A DNA stretch of 54,277 nt from positions 1 to 54,277 of the forward strand of contig JABDMH010000110.1 of assembly GCA_013001595.1 (NCBI GenBank), written 5' to 3'. Positions within the stretch are counted from its first letter, which is position 1, and each line of letters starts with the position of its first letter. This stretch comes from Saprospiraceae bacterium. Lineage in GTDB: Bacteria; Bacteroidota; Bacteroidia; Chitinophagales; Saprospiraceae. The notes beneath the pieces were generated by a model. The model saw only the letters and a list, made by a program, of their open reading frames with translations, had not been told where the DNA came from and ran no database searches. Of the stretch, positions 16,627-28,348 are shown piece after piece. Both the position numbers and the translations under genes were made by a program.

Positions 16627-17853
16627 CTAGTAGTCGGTGGCGATCAGCAAGTTCAGATCAGTGAATTTAATGTTGTAGCGGTTGGCGAGGTACTCATTGG
16701 TCAAACAACCCTTATAGGTGTATATGCCATGTCTTAAGCCAGGATGAGATGCAAATAAATGCTCGATGCTTCCTGTCTGACTTGCATGAAGAAGAATGGG
16801 AGTTAGGATATTGCTGATGGCTACTGATGCGGTTCGCGATACCTTGCTAGATAGATTGGGCACGCAGTAGTGCACGACATCGTGTTTTATAAAGGTTGGT
16901 TTATCATGAGAGGTCACCTCGCTAGTTTCAAAGCAACCTCCCTGATCTATGCTGACGTCGACAATGACCGCACCAGGTTTCATCTTAATGACCATATCTT
17001 CTGATACAATCATAGGAGCTCTTCCAGACTTAGAGTGGATGGCACCGATGGCTACATCGGCATTTACAAGTTCACGTTCTAGGTAGACGGGATTCAGAAC
17101 AGAGGTAAAGACCTTGCGGCCCAACCTTTGCTGTAATCGCATCAATTTGTAAATGTTGTTATCGAAAATGCAAACAGAGACCCCAAGCCCCAGGGCTGCC
17201 AAGGTGGCATATTCGGCCACTATTCCGGCTCCTAAGATGACTACCTTTGCCGGTGGTACCCCACTAATGCCACCCAGCAATACCCCCTTGCCGCCACTGG
17301 AGCTACTTAGTAGTTCAGCGGCAGTATGAATCGCACAAAGTCCAGCTATTTCACTCATGATCCGCACCACTGGAAAGGAGCCATCTCGATCTTGCAGATA
17401 TTCCATGGCCAACGCGATGACCCGCTTATGCTTCAGCTTAAGTAAATATTCCTCAGTGAGAAAAGGCAAATGCAAGGGAGAAATTAGCAGTTGATTAGGG
17501 TGCAATAGATCGATTTCAGCGAGGGTGGGAGGAACCACTTTCAATAGGCAATCGGCTTTGAATACCTCCTCCTTGCTATAGACGATTTCGGCACCTACTT
17601 CACTATAATCTTGGTCCTTAAAATTTGATTTTTCACCGGCTCCCGACTCGATCAGCACCCGATGACCATGTGCAACAAGAGTTGATACGGAGGAAGGCAC
17701 CAACGCTACCCTATTCTCTTGCAGGATTGATTCCACCGGAATTCCGATAAAGAGTTTTTTTGATCCTCGAGAAACATCCAGCACTTCTGCCTGGGTTTCC
17801 ATTTGACCCATGGAGAGGTACTGCTCTACGGATATTTTCTTGGGATCCGTCAT
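16627..17853 (-). CDS. ald: alanine dehydrogenase
   Basis: A 408-residue NAD-dependent alanine dehydrogenase, catalysing reversible oxidative deamination of L-alanine to pyruvate and ammonia. The N-terminal substrate domain has GIPVESILQENRVALVPSSV with the catalytic Lys/Arg region, and HPNQLLISPLHLP. The Rossmann domain begins KVVILGAGIVAEYATLAALGLG, and GAVIVDVSIDQGGCFETS matches the family. The Bacteroidota-type N-terminal extension of about 30 residues is present. The gene is transcribed leftward after tsaE (7 bp apart), so the two probably form one unit. Confidence 0.92.
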   Translation of the reverse strand: MTDPKKISVEQYLSMGQMETQAEVLDVSRGSKKLFIGIPVESILQENRVALVPSSVSTLVAHGHRVLIESGAGEKSNFKDQDYSEVGAEIVYSKEEVFKADCLLKVVPPTLAEIDLLHPNQLLISPLHLPFLTEEYLLKLKHKRVIALAMEYLQDRDGSFPVVRIMSEIAGLCAIHTAAELLSSSSGGKGVLLGGISGVPPAKVVILGAGIVAEYATLAALGLGVSVCIFDNNIYKLMRLQQRLGRKVFTSVLNPVYLERELVNADVAIGAIHSKSGRAPMIVSEDMVIKMKPGAVIVDVSIDQGGCFETSEVTSHDKPTFIKHDVVHYCVPNLSSKVSRTASVAISNILTPILLHASQTGSIEHLFASHPGLRHGIYTYKGCLTNEYLANRYNIKFTDLNLLIATDY

Positions 17854-17860
17854 CTGTTTG

Positions 17861-18292
17861 TTAAGTAAGTGTTTCTAAAAATACAATTTTTCGACTGTTG
17901 GCATCTACATGAGAGATTTCTAGGATACCATACGAATTGGGAAGAATCGGTTCAACTATGTCAGGCCATTCAATCAATGTACGGCCTTCGGTGATCTGCA
18001 AATACTCTTCGATACCAGTGGCAAGGGCCTCCTCAAGGCTCTTCAATCGATATAAGTCAATATGATTTATGGTGGTACCTGCTTTAGTGCCGTATATCTG
18101 CACTATGCTAAAAGTAGGGCTGGTCACCTCGTCCACTACTCCCCAACATTTACACAGGGCTTTGACTAGGGTCGTTTTACCACTGCCCATTTCGCCTTTG
18201 AAGACAATCAGTCGGTGATCGCCTATGGCTTCAGCCAGTTCGGGAATGAAGTGCTGCAACTCTTCTATTGATTGAATTGTTTTGTTTAACAA
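17861..18292 (-). CDS. tsaE: tRNA threonylcarbamoyladenosine biosynthesis ATPase TsaE
   Basis: A 143-residue P-loop protein. The Walker A motif GEMGSGKTT is at residues 33-41, followed by EVTSPTFSIVQIY and NHIDLYRL typical of TsaE, and TLIEWPDIV near the end (the conserved EWP). With TsaB and TsaD it makes t6A37 on ANN-decoding tRNAs; its ATPase resets the complex. Length is normal. It is divergent from gyrB, with a 172-bp intergenic region carrying promoter signals. Confidence 0.95.
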   Translation of the reverse strand: MLNKTIQSIEELQHFIPELAEAIGDHRLIVFKGEMGSGKTTLVKALCKCWGVVDEVTSPTFSIVQIYGTKAGTTINHIDLYRLKSLEEALATGIEEYLQITEGRTLIEWPDIVEPILPNSYGILEISHVDANSRKIVFLETLT

Positions 18293-18422
18293 TGATGCAA
18301 AATTGTTGGGAGATCACTTCCCGTCATGACAAGATGGTATCAGAAAAAAATAGGCTATAAAATAAGCTAGAAATAAACGGATTAGCAACAACTTCCAGTT
18401 CTTTATTGACCTGGCAATTTAG

Positions 18423-18430
18423 TAACTTTG
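18423..18430 (+). promoter_or_regulatory. Bacteroidota-type -7 promoter element for gyrB
   Basis: TAACTTTG matches the TAnnTTTG consensus recognised by the Bacteroidota primary sigma factor. It lies 34 bp upstream of the gyrB start, in the tsaE-gyrB divergent gap. A clear -33 TTTG box at ideal distance is not obvious. Confidence 0.5.
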
Positions 18431-18455
18431 CGCTTAGCAAAAAATGCGCATCTAA

Positions 18456-20411
<1,956 letters not shown>

Positions 20412-21554
20412 TTAGCGTACCTGTCGTCCCTTCCAATAGTAAGTTGGTCGAATTAAGCTTACAACTCCCACGTATGTGACAAGTAGCGGATTCAAAATAA
20501 GGGCATAGAGCCAGTGTCGTGTGGTGATTTTGATATGAAATGACCGAGCACCATTATGCAGTAAATATAGATCTCCCTGGGACTTGAGTATGAAGTGTAT
20601 TCCAAATAGATAGATCTGTGATACACCGAACCACGGAAGCAGCAGCAGATGCATGATTAGCAGCACAGAATTGACGAATACCAGGCCAGAAATAATCTTC
20701 GTGGAAGGATGTCCATAGAGTGGAGTCTTACTTGCCCAGCGGATGCGTTGATTTAGCAAAGATTTGATTGAGGAAACCGGTTTAGTATGTACCCATACTG
20801 GCTCCAAAGTGATGTAGCCAATCCTGGATGGATTACGACGATGAAAAGTATGCAGTAGAAATACATCATCCCCCGAAGCCTTCTTCTTATGCCCTGCATA
20901 TCCATTTACAGCATGGAATACTTCTCGACGAAACGCCAGATTAGCCCCATTCGCACTCAATAGGAGGCCATTGGATAAGCCAGCCGCAGTGACAATTTGC
21001 AATCCTGCAATTTCGATCTGCTGGTACTTGCCCAAAAAACCATTGCCTGGAATTATTTTAATCGGACCTAATACCATGTCAAGACCCTGAGTTTCGGCGT
21101 TGGCAAGCAGTGTCTCTATCCAATTCGATGGTGCAACACAGTCGGCATCAAGAGTTGCGATCCATTCAGCCTTGCTCTGAGCGATGCCAAATTCCAAAGC
21201 TTCCTTCTTGAAAGTTTTATGTTCCTCTAGAAGACCTGCAAGTGGAAAAACGGTAACTCGATCATTCGCAATACTTTTCGCCAACTGTACGGTTTGATCT
21301 GTGGAGTGATTATCAATTAGGAGTACCTCCATGGAATGAGCGGGGTACGATTGTGCGAAGATTGATTTCAGACAATTTTCTATATGGAGTTCCTCGTTGC
21401 GGGCGGCTATGATGACACTCACGGTCGGTGCAACGGATGCTTTGGTTTCCTTAGCAGATGCAGCTTTAAGATCTCGCCACTTGTGGGTAAAAATCACCTG
21501 CAGAAATAGATAGGAGGCCCCTACCAATAAGGTGAAAGAGATGTAAACCATCAA
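20412..21554 (-). CDS. membrane glycosyltransferase family 2
   Basis: A 380-residue GT2 enzyme with an N-terminal transmembrane helix (VYISFTLLVGASYLFLQVIF) and two or three C-terminal ones (about 270-375). The catalytic domain shows VSVIIAARNEELHIENCLKSI, EVLLIDNHSTDQTV, the DxD-type TLDADCVAP, and a QxxRW-like RIRWASK. This is the layout of processive or lipid-linked sugar transferases that make cell-surface glycans. Its stop directly abuts the gyrB stop (convergent, no spacer). Its start overlaps the upstream small membrane protein by 4 bp, showing translational coupling. Confidence 0.88.
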   Translation of the reverse strand: MMVYISFTLLVGASYLFLQVIFTHKWRDLKAASAKETKASVAPTVSVIIAARNEELHIENCLKSIFAQSYPAHSMEVLLIDNHSTDQTVQLAKSIANDRVTVFPLAGLLEEHKTFKKEALEFGIAQSKAEWIATLDADCVAPSNWIETLLANAETQGLDMVLGPIKIIPGNGFLGKYQQIEIAGLQIVTAAGLSNGLLLSANGANLAFRREVFHAVNGYAGHKKKASGDDVFLLHTFHRRNPSRIGYITLEPVWVHTKPVSSIKSLLNQRIRWASKTPLYGHPSTKIISGLVFVNSVLLIMHLLLLPWFGVSQIYLFGIHFILKSQGDLYLLHNGARSFHIKITTRHWLYALILNPLLVTYVGVVSLIRPTYYWKGRQVR

Positions 21555-22009
21555 TTTTCAAATAGACCGCGGTAAGGGTCTTCATCTTTACGTGCTTCTT
21601 TCTCTATCTGTTTCAGTTCTAGCGGTTCCTCATCGATTATTTCGTATTCGGTATAGTTGCCGTAAGTCTCTTCCCCATACGCTTTCTCTAATTCCTTGGC
21701 TTTGCGATAAAGAAGTGCACGTCCGAATAATAAGAAGCACACTACTGGAAATCCTACGACAGTCAGGATGCTGGCAAGTATTCCCATTAAGGTGTTGTTC
21801 TGGAGGAGGTTCCAGAGCCACTTGCCATAGTTCAGGACGATCCGGTAGTTGATGATTAAAGTGAAGATGAGAAATATTGGAGCCAACCATGAGAGGATGG
21901 TGAAAATGCTGCGCGCAATCCAAAACAGGGCGAAAAATGCGAGTACCAAAAAAACAATACTGACAATTGTATTCTGAGTATTAAATCCGAATCCTCTTCT
22001 TTCTAACAT
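21551..22009 (-). CDS. small membrane protein coupled to the GT2 gene
   Basis: A 152-residue protein not assigned to a named family. It has three hydrophobic segments (about residues 14-32, 37-57 and 73-95) followed by a charged C-terminal tail rich in Glu and Lys (EEPLELKQIEKEARKDEDPY). It overlaps the glycosyltransferase start by 4 bp, so the two are made together. It may support that transferase at the membrane, which is inference from gene order only. Confidence 0.75.
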   Translation of the reverse strand: MLERRGFGFNTQNTIVSIVFLVLAFFALFWIARSIFTILSWLAPIFLIFTLIINYRIVLNYGKWLWNLLQNNTLMGILASILTVVGFPVVCFLLFGRALLYRKAKELEKAYGEETYGNYTEYEIIDEEPLELKQIEKEARKDEDPYRGLFEN

Positions 22010-22120
22010 CTATCTAGTGTTTTCTTTAATAACCGAGTTAGGTGGCAAACAGACCTGAAAAAGTGCTTCTTTTAGACAGTCGTTCACATATCATCGACCA
22101 TCATCCGGAGTTTACCTCAC

Positions 22121-23881
22121 CTACACGGAGTTTGCTTCTATAAATTGCATGTCATGTAGTCTTCTATAATGACCCTTTTCGATTTCTAAAAGTTCATTAT
22201 GCGTTCCATATTCTATCAGCTTGCCTTTGCTTAAAACGGCAATCTGATCAGCATGCCGTATGGTGGATAACCTGTGTGCAATTATGATGGATGTGCGTTT
22301 ATCAATGAGTTTCTCGATGGCATATTGTATGATCGATTCGGTCTCCGTATCTACTGAAGAGGTAGCTTCATCGAGAATCAATATGTCTGGATCAAAAACC
22401 ATGGCTCTGATAAAGGAGACAATCTGGCGCTGACCCATGGACAAGTTAGACCCTCGCTCATTTACCCTGAAATCATAGCCATCGGGCATCGCTGAAATAA
22501 AATCATGAGCTCCAATTAGTTTGGCCGACTCGATTACCTTCTGCCGATGTATTTTATGGTCGCGAAGAGTGATGTTTTCAAGGAGCGAACCCGAGAAGAG
22601 GAACACATCTTGTAGCACGATCGAAATTCGATCGCGAAGAGCTGTTAAGCTAAAACTTCGAATATCCTTATCATCAATCGTGATGCTGCCTTTCTGTATC
22701 TCATAAAATCGATTGAGGATATTGATAATGGTAGATTTACCAGATCCAGTGCTGCCTACTAAAGCCAGTGTTTCACCAGGTTTAACATGAAGGTCAATAT
22801 CTCTTAGTACAAAATTTAAACCATCATATGCAAAAGACACATGGTTTAGATCGAGCTTCCCCTCCAATCTCTCAGGTATGAAGCTTCCTTTATCTTCTAT
22901 CTGTTCACTACTGTCTATTACTTTAAATACTCGATCAGCAGCGACCAAACCCATCTGAAGTGTGTTGAATCGATCGGCAATAAATCTCAATGGTCTAAAT
23001 AGCATGTTGAGATATATGGGAAATGCAACCAAGGCTCCGAAGGAGATTTCCTCACTGATGACACCCCGAGCTCCCCACCAAACCATGAGACCCAATGCAA
23101 AGGCGGCAATAATATCTACCACGGGAAAAAAGACCGCATAGTAGAGGATAGAATCCAGGTTTGCTTGGGTGTATTCGCGATTTATCTTGCGAAACTTAAC
23201 CATCTCGCGATCTTCGGCTGTAAAGATCTGTACTATGCGCATGCCGGAAATTCGTTCTTGTAAGAATGCATTCATCTTAGCAATCTGCGTACGGACAATC
23301 TGGTAGGCGGCCTTAACTTTTTCCTTGAAAACGTAGGTGGCGATCAACATGAGTGGCATGGTCGTCAGACAAATGATCGTCAACTGCCAGCTGGACATAA
23401 ACATCACAACTATAATGGCCACAATCCCCAGAATATCAGCAACAATGGTAATCACCCCTTGAGAAAATATGGTATTTATAGATTCTATGTCATTGATCGT
23501 ACGAGTGGTAATGGTACCAATGGGGGTCTGGTCAAAAAAGCGTAGTCGTAGCGAAATGAGGTGATTGAATATCCTACTACGCAAATCCCTGATGACAGAT
23601 TGCCCTAGCCAATTGGTCGCATAAATGAATCCGTATTGCATGATGACCTGACAGACCAATAAGGCAAAGATCAACAAGGCCATACGCAGCAATCCATGCA
23701 TATCAAAATTCATGATGTGCTCATCTACCATGACATTGACGAGGTAGGGTCTTAAGGAAGTCACCGGCGCCAGCAAAACAGCCAGCGTACCAGAAAGGAT
23801 AAATACTGTTCGATATGGTTTAGTGAGCGCGAGTATCCTGCTCAATACCTGATAGTCAAAACTTTGGCCCTCTTTACTCAT
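22121..23881 (-). CDS. ABC exporter, fused permease and ATPase (MsbA-like)
   Basis: A 586-residue half-transporter. Residues about 1-330 form a six-helix type I exporter domain (LVNVMVDEHIM, RSRIFNHLISLRLRFFDQTPIGTI being the classic coupling region). The ATPase domain has Walker A GSTGSGKST, a Q-loop LQDVFLFSG, signature NLSMGQRQ (the usual LSGGQ reads LSMGQ), Walker B ILILDEATSSVD and H-loop AHRLSTI. It would act as a homo- or heterodimer exporting lipids, lipid-linked oligosaccharide or drugs. Substrate not predictable; the nearby glycosyltransferase is compatible with envelope glycolipid export. Confidence 0.92.
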   Translation of the reverse strand: MSKEGQSFDYQVLSRILALTKPYRTVFILSGTLAVLLAPVTSLRPYLVNVMVDEHIMNFDMHGLLRMALLIFALLVCQVIMQYGFIYATNWLGQSVIRDLRSRIFNHLISLRLRFFDQTPIGTITTRTINDIESINTIFSQGVITIVADILGIVAIIVVMFMSSWQLTIICLTTMPLMLIATYVFKEKVKAAYQIVRTQIAKMNAFLQERISGMRIVQIFTAEDREMVKFRKINREYTQANLDSILYYAVFFPVVDIIAAFALGLMVWWGARGVISEEISFGALVAFPIYLNMLFRPLRFIADRFNTLQMGLVAADRVFKVIDSSEQIEDKGSFIPERLEGKLDLNHVSFAYDGLNFVLRDIDLHVKPGETLALVGSTGSGKSTIINILNRFYEIQKGSITIDDKDIRSFSLTALRDRISIVLQDVFLFSGSLLENITLRDHKIHRQKVIESAKLIGAHDFISAMPDGYDFRVNERGSNLSMGQRQIVSFIRAMVFDPDILILDEATSSVDTETESIIQYAIEKLIDKRTSIIIAHRLSTIRHADQIAVLSKGKLIEYGTHNELLEIEKGHYRRLHDMQFIEANSV

Positions 23882-23948
23882 GTCCTAAAAACCCATTGTA
23901 CTGCAGATTGTTTGATCGTGGTATCGCCATTGGGACTGTCCTTACGCG

Positions 23949-24656
23949 CTAAGATGCCATCAGTCCTTCATCGGCCATACTAAGGTAACCATGCTGGGCA
24001 ACTATTAGGTGATCTAAGACATTAATCTCTAATAGCCTACCCGCTTCCTTTAGCTGAGTAGTTAGTGAGATATCTTGCCTGCTAGGTTTTAATTGGCCAC
24101 TGGGATGGTTATGGGCAAGGATGATGGCTGAGGCGAGGTGCTGGATGGCTCCTTTAAAGACAATTTTTGGATCGACCACAGTGCCAGCGACTCCACCAGT
24201 ACTTATGCGTACTCGGTCAGTAACCATATGCGATCTATTTAGATAAAGTACCCAGAACTCTTCATGGTTTTTGTCAGCTAGCCAGGGAGCTATCACCCCA
24301 TAGGCAGAATTGCTATCGACAATTTTTACGCCTTTCTTTATATCCAATGCTTGCCTCCTTCTGCCCAGTTCTAATGCGGCAGATATTGAAACGGCTTTCG
24401 CCTCACCAATTCCCTTAAATGTCATCAGTTCTTTTAGCGTCATTCTTGCCAATCGGTCAAGGTTTCCCTCCACATGGTGAAGGATTCTCTTGCATAGATC
24501 CACGGCCGACTCCTCTCGGGAACCAGATCCTACCAATATGGCCAGTAGTTCCGAATCGCTCAAGCCCTCGGCCCCGTGTTCTTTTAATCTATGCCGAGGT
24601 TGATCACCTGTCGACCAAGTTTTAATGGATAGGAAGTTATTGTCGGGACGCCCCAT
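23949..24656 (-). CDS. radC: RadC family protein (JAMM metallopeptidase fold)
   Basis: A 235-residue RadC/YicR-type protein. The N-terminal half has the UPF0758 helix-hairpin-helix region (RHRLKEHGAEGLSDSELLAILVGSG, LMTFKGIGEAKAVSISAALELGRR). The C-terminal MPN/JAMM domain has VDPKIVFKGAIQHLASAIILAHNHPSG, with the HxHPSG zinc motif followed by SRQDISLT. The historic DNA-repair label is unproven and its biochemical role is unclear. It is divergent from the thiolase gene and 67 bp upstream of the ABC exporter. Confidence 0.93.
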   Translation of the reverse strand: MGRPDNNFLSIKTWSTGDQPRHRLKEHGAEGLSDSELLAILVGSGSREESAVDLCKRILHHVEGNLDRLARMTLKELMTFKGIGEAKAVSISAALELGRRRQALDIKKGVKIVDSNSAYGVIAPWLADKNHEEFWVLYLNRSHMVTDRVRISTGGVAGTVVDPKIVFKGAIQHLASAIILAHNHPSGQLKPSRQDISLTTQLKEAGRLLEINVLDHLIVAQHGYLSMADEGLMAS

Positions 24657-24741
24657 TGTAGATGACTTATGTCAAGTCTAAAAATAGGAATATCTACTCG
24701 CGAAGCATTAAATTTGGAGTAGACATTAAATATCCATTATT

Positions 24742-25932
24742 ATGACTGGTCAAATGAATTCGGTGTACATTGTTTCTGCAGTAAGAACTCCCTTGGGAAG
24801 TTTTGGCGGCGTATTTAATAACGTTGGAGCGGTCGAACTAGGATCCGCAGCAATTAAAGGAGCTTTGGAGCGCAGCGGTGTGCCGGCTGAAAGAGTGCAG
24901 GAAGTATTAATGGGAAATGTTGTCTCCGCAAACTTAGGACAAGCTCCGGCAAGACAAGCTGCCCTCGCCGCCGGTATTCCTGATAAAGCTCCTTGCAGCA
25001 CCATCAATAAGGTTTGTTCTTCCGGTATGAAGAGTGCTATGATTGGGGCCCAAGGCATTATGTTGGGAATGAACGATATCGTTGTTGCAGGAGGCATGGA
25101 AAATATGAGTCGCATTCCATACTACGTGGCACAGGCCCGTTTTGGATACAAGTACGGCGATGGTTCACTTGTCGATGGTCTGGATCGCGATGGACTACAG
25201 GATCCATATGATCGTTGTGCGATGGGGACTTTCGCTGATCAAACAGCTACGCGCTACGAGATCTCTAGAGAAGATCAAGACGCCTATGCCATCCGGTCTT
25301 ATAAACAGAGTATTGCTTCGGGTGAAAATGGAATATTCGCAAAAGAAATTGTACCGGTGGCTGTACCTCAGCGGCGAGGTGAGCCTGTCGAGGTGACCTC
25401 AGATGAAGAATATACCAAGGTCAAATTTGAAAAGATCCCAGCTCTGCGTCCCGCATTCACAAAAGATGGTACAGTAACAGCTGCTAATGCGTCAACCATT
25501 AATGATGGAGCTGCAGCGTTGGTGCTCGCTAGTGAAAAAGCAGTCAAAGAGCTTCAACTGACACCGATTGCACGGATTATAACCTTTGCAGATGCTGCTC
25601 ATGAACCATCTTTTTTTACTACTGCTCCGACCCTTTCCACGAGTAAAGCCCTAGATATGGCAGGTCTTAGCAAGGACCAGATTGATTTTTTTGAGGTAAA
25701 TGAGGCCTTTTCAGTTGTACCATTAGCCTTTGCTAAACTGTTAGAGATAGATCGTGAGCGTATGAATGTTCATGGTGGTGCGGTGAGCTTAGGGCATCCC
25801 CTAGGAGCCTCGGGTGCACGCATTGTAACTACCTTGACCAATGTTTTGGCCGAACATGATGGAAAAATTGGGGTGGCTGCCATTTGCAATGGGGGAGGAG
25901 GAGCTTCGACAATGATCATTGAAAGACTCTAG
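24742..25932 (+). CDS. acetyl-CoA C-acetyltransferase (thiolase)
   Basis: A 396-residue thiolase that condenses or cleaves acetoacetyl-CoA. The N-terminus reads NSVYIVSAVRTPLGSFGG. The acyl-accepting Cys is in STINKVCSSGMKSAM (about residue 93). NEAFSVVPLAF supplies the NEAF motif, GAVSLGHPLGASG the catalytic His, and ICNGGGGAS the second Cys. Length and motifs are those of biosynthetic/acetoacetyl-CoA thiolases (AtoB/PhaA type). The start may be ATG 24742 or the in-frame ATG at 24754 (MNSVYIV). It stands alone on the plus strand between radC and the TPR gene. Confidence 0.93.
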   Translation: MTGQMNSVYIVSAVRTPLGSFGGVFNNVGAVELGSAAIKGALERSGVPAERVQEVLMGNVVSANLGQAPARQAALAAGIPDKAPCSTINKVCSSGMKSAMIGAQGIMLGMNDIVVAGGMENMSRIPYYVAQARFGYKYGDGSLVDGLDRDGLQDPYDRCAMGTFADQTATRYEISREDQDAYAIRSYKQSIASGENGIFAKEIVPVAVPQRRGEPVEVTSDEEYTKVKFEKIPALRPAFTKDGTVTAANASTINDGAAALVLASEKAVKELQLTPIARIITFADAAHEPSFFTTAPTLSTSKALDMAGLSKDQIDFFEVNEAFSVVPLAFAKLLEIDRERMNVHGGAVSLGHPLGASGARIVTTLTNVLAEHDGKIGVAAICNGGGGASTMIIERL

Positions 25933-26009
25933 TGTTTGCAATAGCGGCATTTATAGATAAGTAGCCGTAATTAGCGATAATCTGCAGTAGTTGGTCTAAT
26001 TGGTCTTGC

Positions 26010-28226
26010 TCATCTTCCTGTCAATTGATTGACCACTGCTTGATAGCGCTGTGCATTGACATTGTCTCCCATGGCACGATAGACATCTGCACCTAGTTGA
26101 TAGCATTCCGGTGCATTTGGATTGGCAGAAATGCAATCTTCCATGTGTTCTAAGGCCAATGCATGGCTACTGCGTTGCTGTTCGATTCTACCCATATAAA
26201 AATGGGCCATATGGTTCGTCGAGTGCAGTTCGCCCGCCTTGGTGAAGTACCTTTTGGCTTCAGTGGCATTTCCGCTCACATAATGGTAGTATCCCATGAA
26301 GTTGAGACCGTTCTGATTTTCCGGTGTTATCTGCAGCGCTTTTTCCAATGGGTGTTTAGCAAGCTGAGCCTGATTTTTATTTAAATAGGCCATACCTAAA
26401 CCTACCCAGGCCAGTTCGCTATCTGGATGTGCCTGCACTTCTTTGGTAAAATATTGCAAAGCTGTGTCCCAGTCCTTACGCTTAACGGCGGCATCGCCGT
26501 AATACGCGTTGTGTTGGTCGTCATCCTGCTCGATGATGGCAATGGAAGTAGCATTTGCATGGATGGATTTGATGGTCTTGGATGTAGGCCAGTATCCACC
26601 TCGAATAAATGAGCCATCAACAAATCGGTTGATAAAGATTCCATAGTCCCAGGGCTTTTCATTGCGCTGACGCCAACGGACATAAGTCGTCTGTACGTGA
26701 TCACCATATTTTTTTGTGTACACTTGAGCAGCATGTGAAAAATTGGTAGCGATCAGTACTGTGTCTTGCATATTCATTCCGATGATGCCTTCTTTTTCCA
26801 TCCACTCCACTGCCTGTTTGATACTTGCGCCCCAGTAGTCAAGCTCAAAGTCTCCACTGGCACCTTTAAGACCACCTACGGTTGGATTAAAATAGACATA
26901 AGGCGTACTGCTATTTTTAACAAGGAAAATTGCGGAGTCTATTGTTGTTAAACCAAGAATCACCCAGGAGACATATTTAAGTGCTGGTTTGGTATTAAAC
27001 TTTTGGAGAAAATAGAACCAGGATATCGTGATCAGTATCATGATGGGCGGATAGGTAAATAGAAAATGGCGCCAACCATCATAAAGCACTGATCCTTGCA
27101 GCAGCACATATACTATGGGGAAAGCAAAGGCGAAACCTGAGAATAAAATACCAACTGGGTTGTAGGTTCGAAGGATGCCTCGGGCGAAAACAGCGAGTAA
27201 TATAAGTCCAACCAGGCTGAAGATGGGCCAGGTGATCATCATCCAGGTGATGATGTATCGAAATGGAATATCACTACTCCAGACCATTTCTCCTGCAAAA
27301 AGTACCTTGATGGCTGTTTGGAAATTCTCAAAAGCTGCAAACGCTTCGGGTACATGGGTGAGCGGATCAATGAGACCATATGGCCAGACAAGTAGACTGA
27401 TCAAAAATCCAATACTGGATGGGACCAATAATGCAATCGCGTATTCCTTAACTCTCTGAATGTTTGAGAAGATCGCTGAAGGGCCATAGGTGTATATAAA
27501 ATGAAGGCCTAAGAATAGTCCAGCATATGCAATCACAAGCACACCCCCCACTCGCACACCTACACTCATAGCGATGCCAATGGTGAGACCAATGAGTACC
27601 TTCTTGCTGGGTTTGGGCATTTCCTTCAAAAGATGAAAGAGGTAGTACAAACTCACCATGTAACCTGCCGCAAAGGGGATATCTTTTGGATTAAACAGAC
27701 TATGCCCAAGGTAGCGCATGCTAAAGAAGGCCAGGGCCATCCCTAGTAGTGCGGCAGGGAACCCAGCTAAGTGGCCAATAAACAATGCCATGAAGTAGAT
27801 GGAAATGGCACCAAAGAGGGCATTCCATACATGCCGTACCTGATAATAGGCGGGCTCGGTCTTTTCGAAGCCAAGGATCTGATTGGTAGCTCCAGTTCCC
27901 AATTCAAAAAGCGCACCGTAATATTTTATTTCGGGCCCACTTGTGAAACTCGAGGTATCATTGCCAAATGAAGTATAAAAAGAAGGCAAACTAGATGCAT
28001 AATTGGCCTGAACATCATCATCTCCGTTCAGACCTACATTAATGGAAAGCAAGGCCATTACCACAAACATGCCTAAAGCCGTCCACGAAATGTAGGAATA
28101 CTCTGGTTTACTCAGACCAACATCTCTGCTCCAGAATTTAGCAAGGTCTCTAGGGAATTTACTTGGTGTAGACTTTTTTACTCTGTTCGATTTCTTACGT
28201 TGTATTACCTTCTTTTTCTTAGCCAC
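26010..28226 (-). CDS. polytopic glycosyltransferase-like protein with C-terminal TPR repeats
   Basis: A 738-residue protein with a very basic N-terminus (MAKKKKVIQRKKSNRVKK), then 10-12 transmembrane helices (about 48-440) of the PMT/ArnT-like GT-C type, a soluble stretch, and from about 600 three to four tetratricopeptide repeats (WDTALQYFTKEVQAHPDSELAWVG, QLAKHPLEKALQITPENQNG, ALEHMEDCISANPNAPECY). GT-C enzymes transfer sugars from polyprenyl-phosphate carriers on the outside of the membrane. The TPR part would dock partners or acceptors. A proven donor or acceptor cannot be given. Convergent with the thiolase. Confidence 0.82.
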   Translation of the reverse strand: MAKKKKVIQRKKSNRVKKSTPSKFPRDLAKFWSRDVGLSKPEYSYISWTALGMFVVMALLSINVGLNGDDDVQANYASSLPSFYTSFGNDTSSFTSGPEIKYYGALFELGTGATNQILGFEKTEPAYYQVRHVWNALFGAISIYFMALFIGHLAGFPAALLGMALAFFSMRYLGHSLFNPKDIPFAAGYMVSLYYLFHLLKEMPKPSKKVLIGLTIGIAMSVGVRVGGVLVIAYAGLFLGLHFIYTYGPSAIFSNIQRVKEYAIALLVPSSIGFLISLLVWPYGLIDPLTHVPEAFAAFENFQTAIKVLFAGEMVWSSDIPFRYIITWMMITWPIFSLVGLILLAVFARGILRTYNPVGILFSGFAFAFPIVYVLLQGSVLYDGWRHFLFTYPPIMILITISWFYFLQKFNTKPALKYVSWVILGLTTIDSAIFLVKNSSTPYVYFNPTVGGLKGASGDFELDYWGASIKQAVEWMEKEGIIGMNMQDTVLIATNFSHAAQVYTKKYGDHVQTTYVRWRQRNEKPWDYGIFINRFVDGSFIRGGYWPTSKTIKSIHANATSIAIIEQDDDQHNAYYGDAAVKRKDWDTALQYFTKEVQAHPDSELAWVGLGMAYLNKNQAQLAKHPLEKALQITPENQNGLNFMGYYHYVSGNATEAKRYFTKAGELHSTNHMAHFYMGRIEQQRSSHALALEHMEDCISANPNAPECYQLGADVYRAMGDNVNAQRYQAVVNQLTGR

Positions 28227-28348
28227 GATGGGATTTGCACTGGTCCAATCGCAAAGATAAAAGAATAATACAACATATATAATACGTTGTTTTACAGTAG
28301 ATTAAAATTGATAACTGATAAGATTGCGATCAAATTTAATACTGCCTG

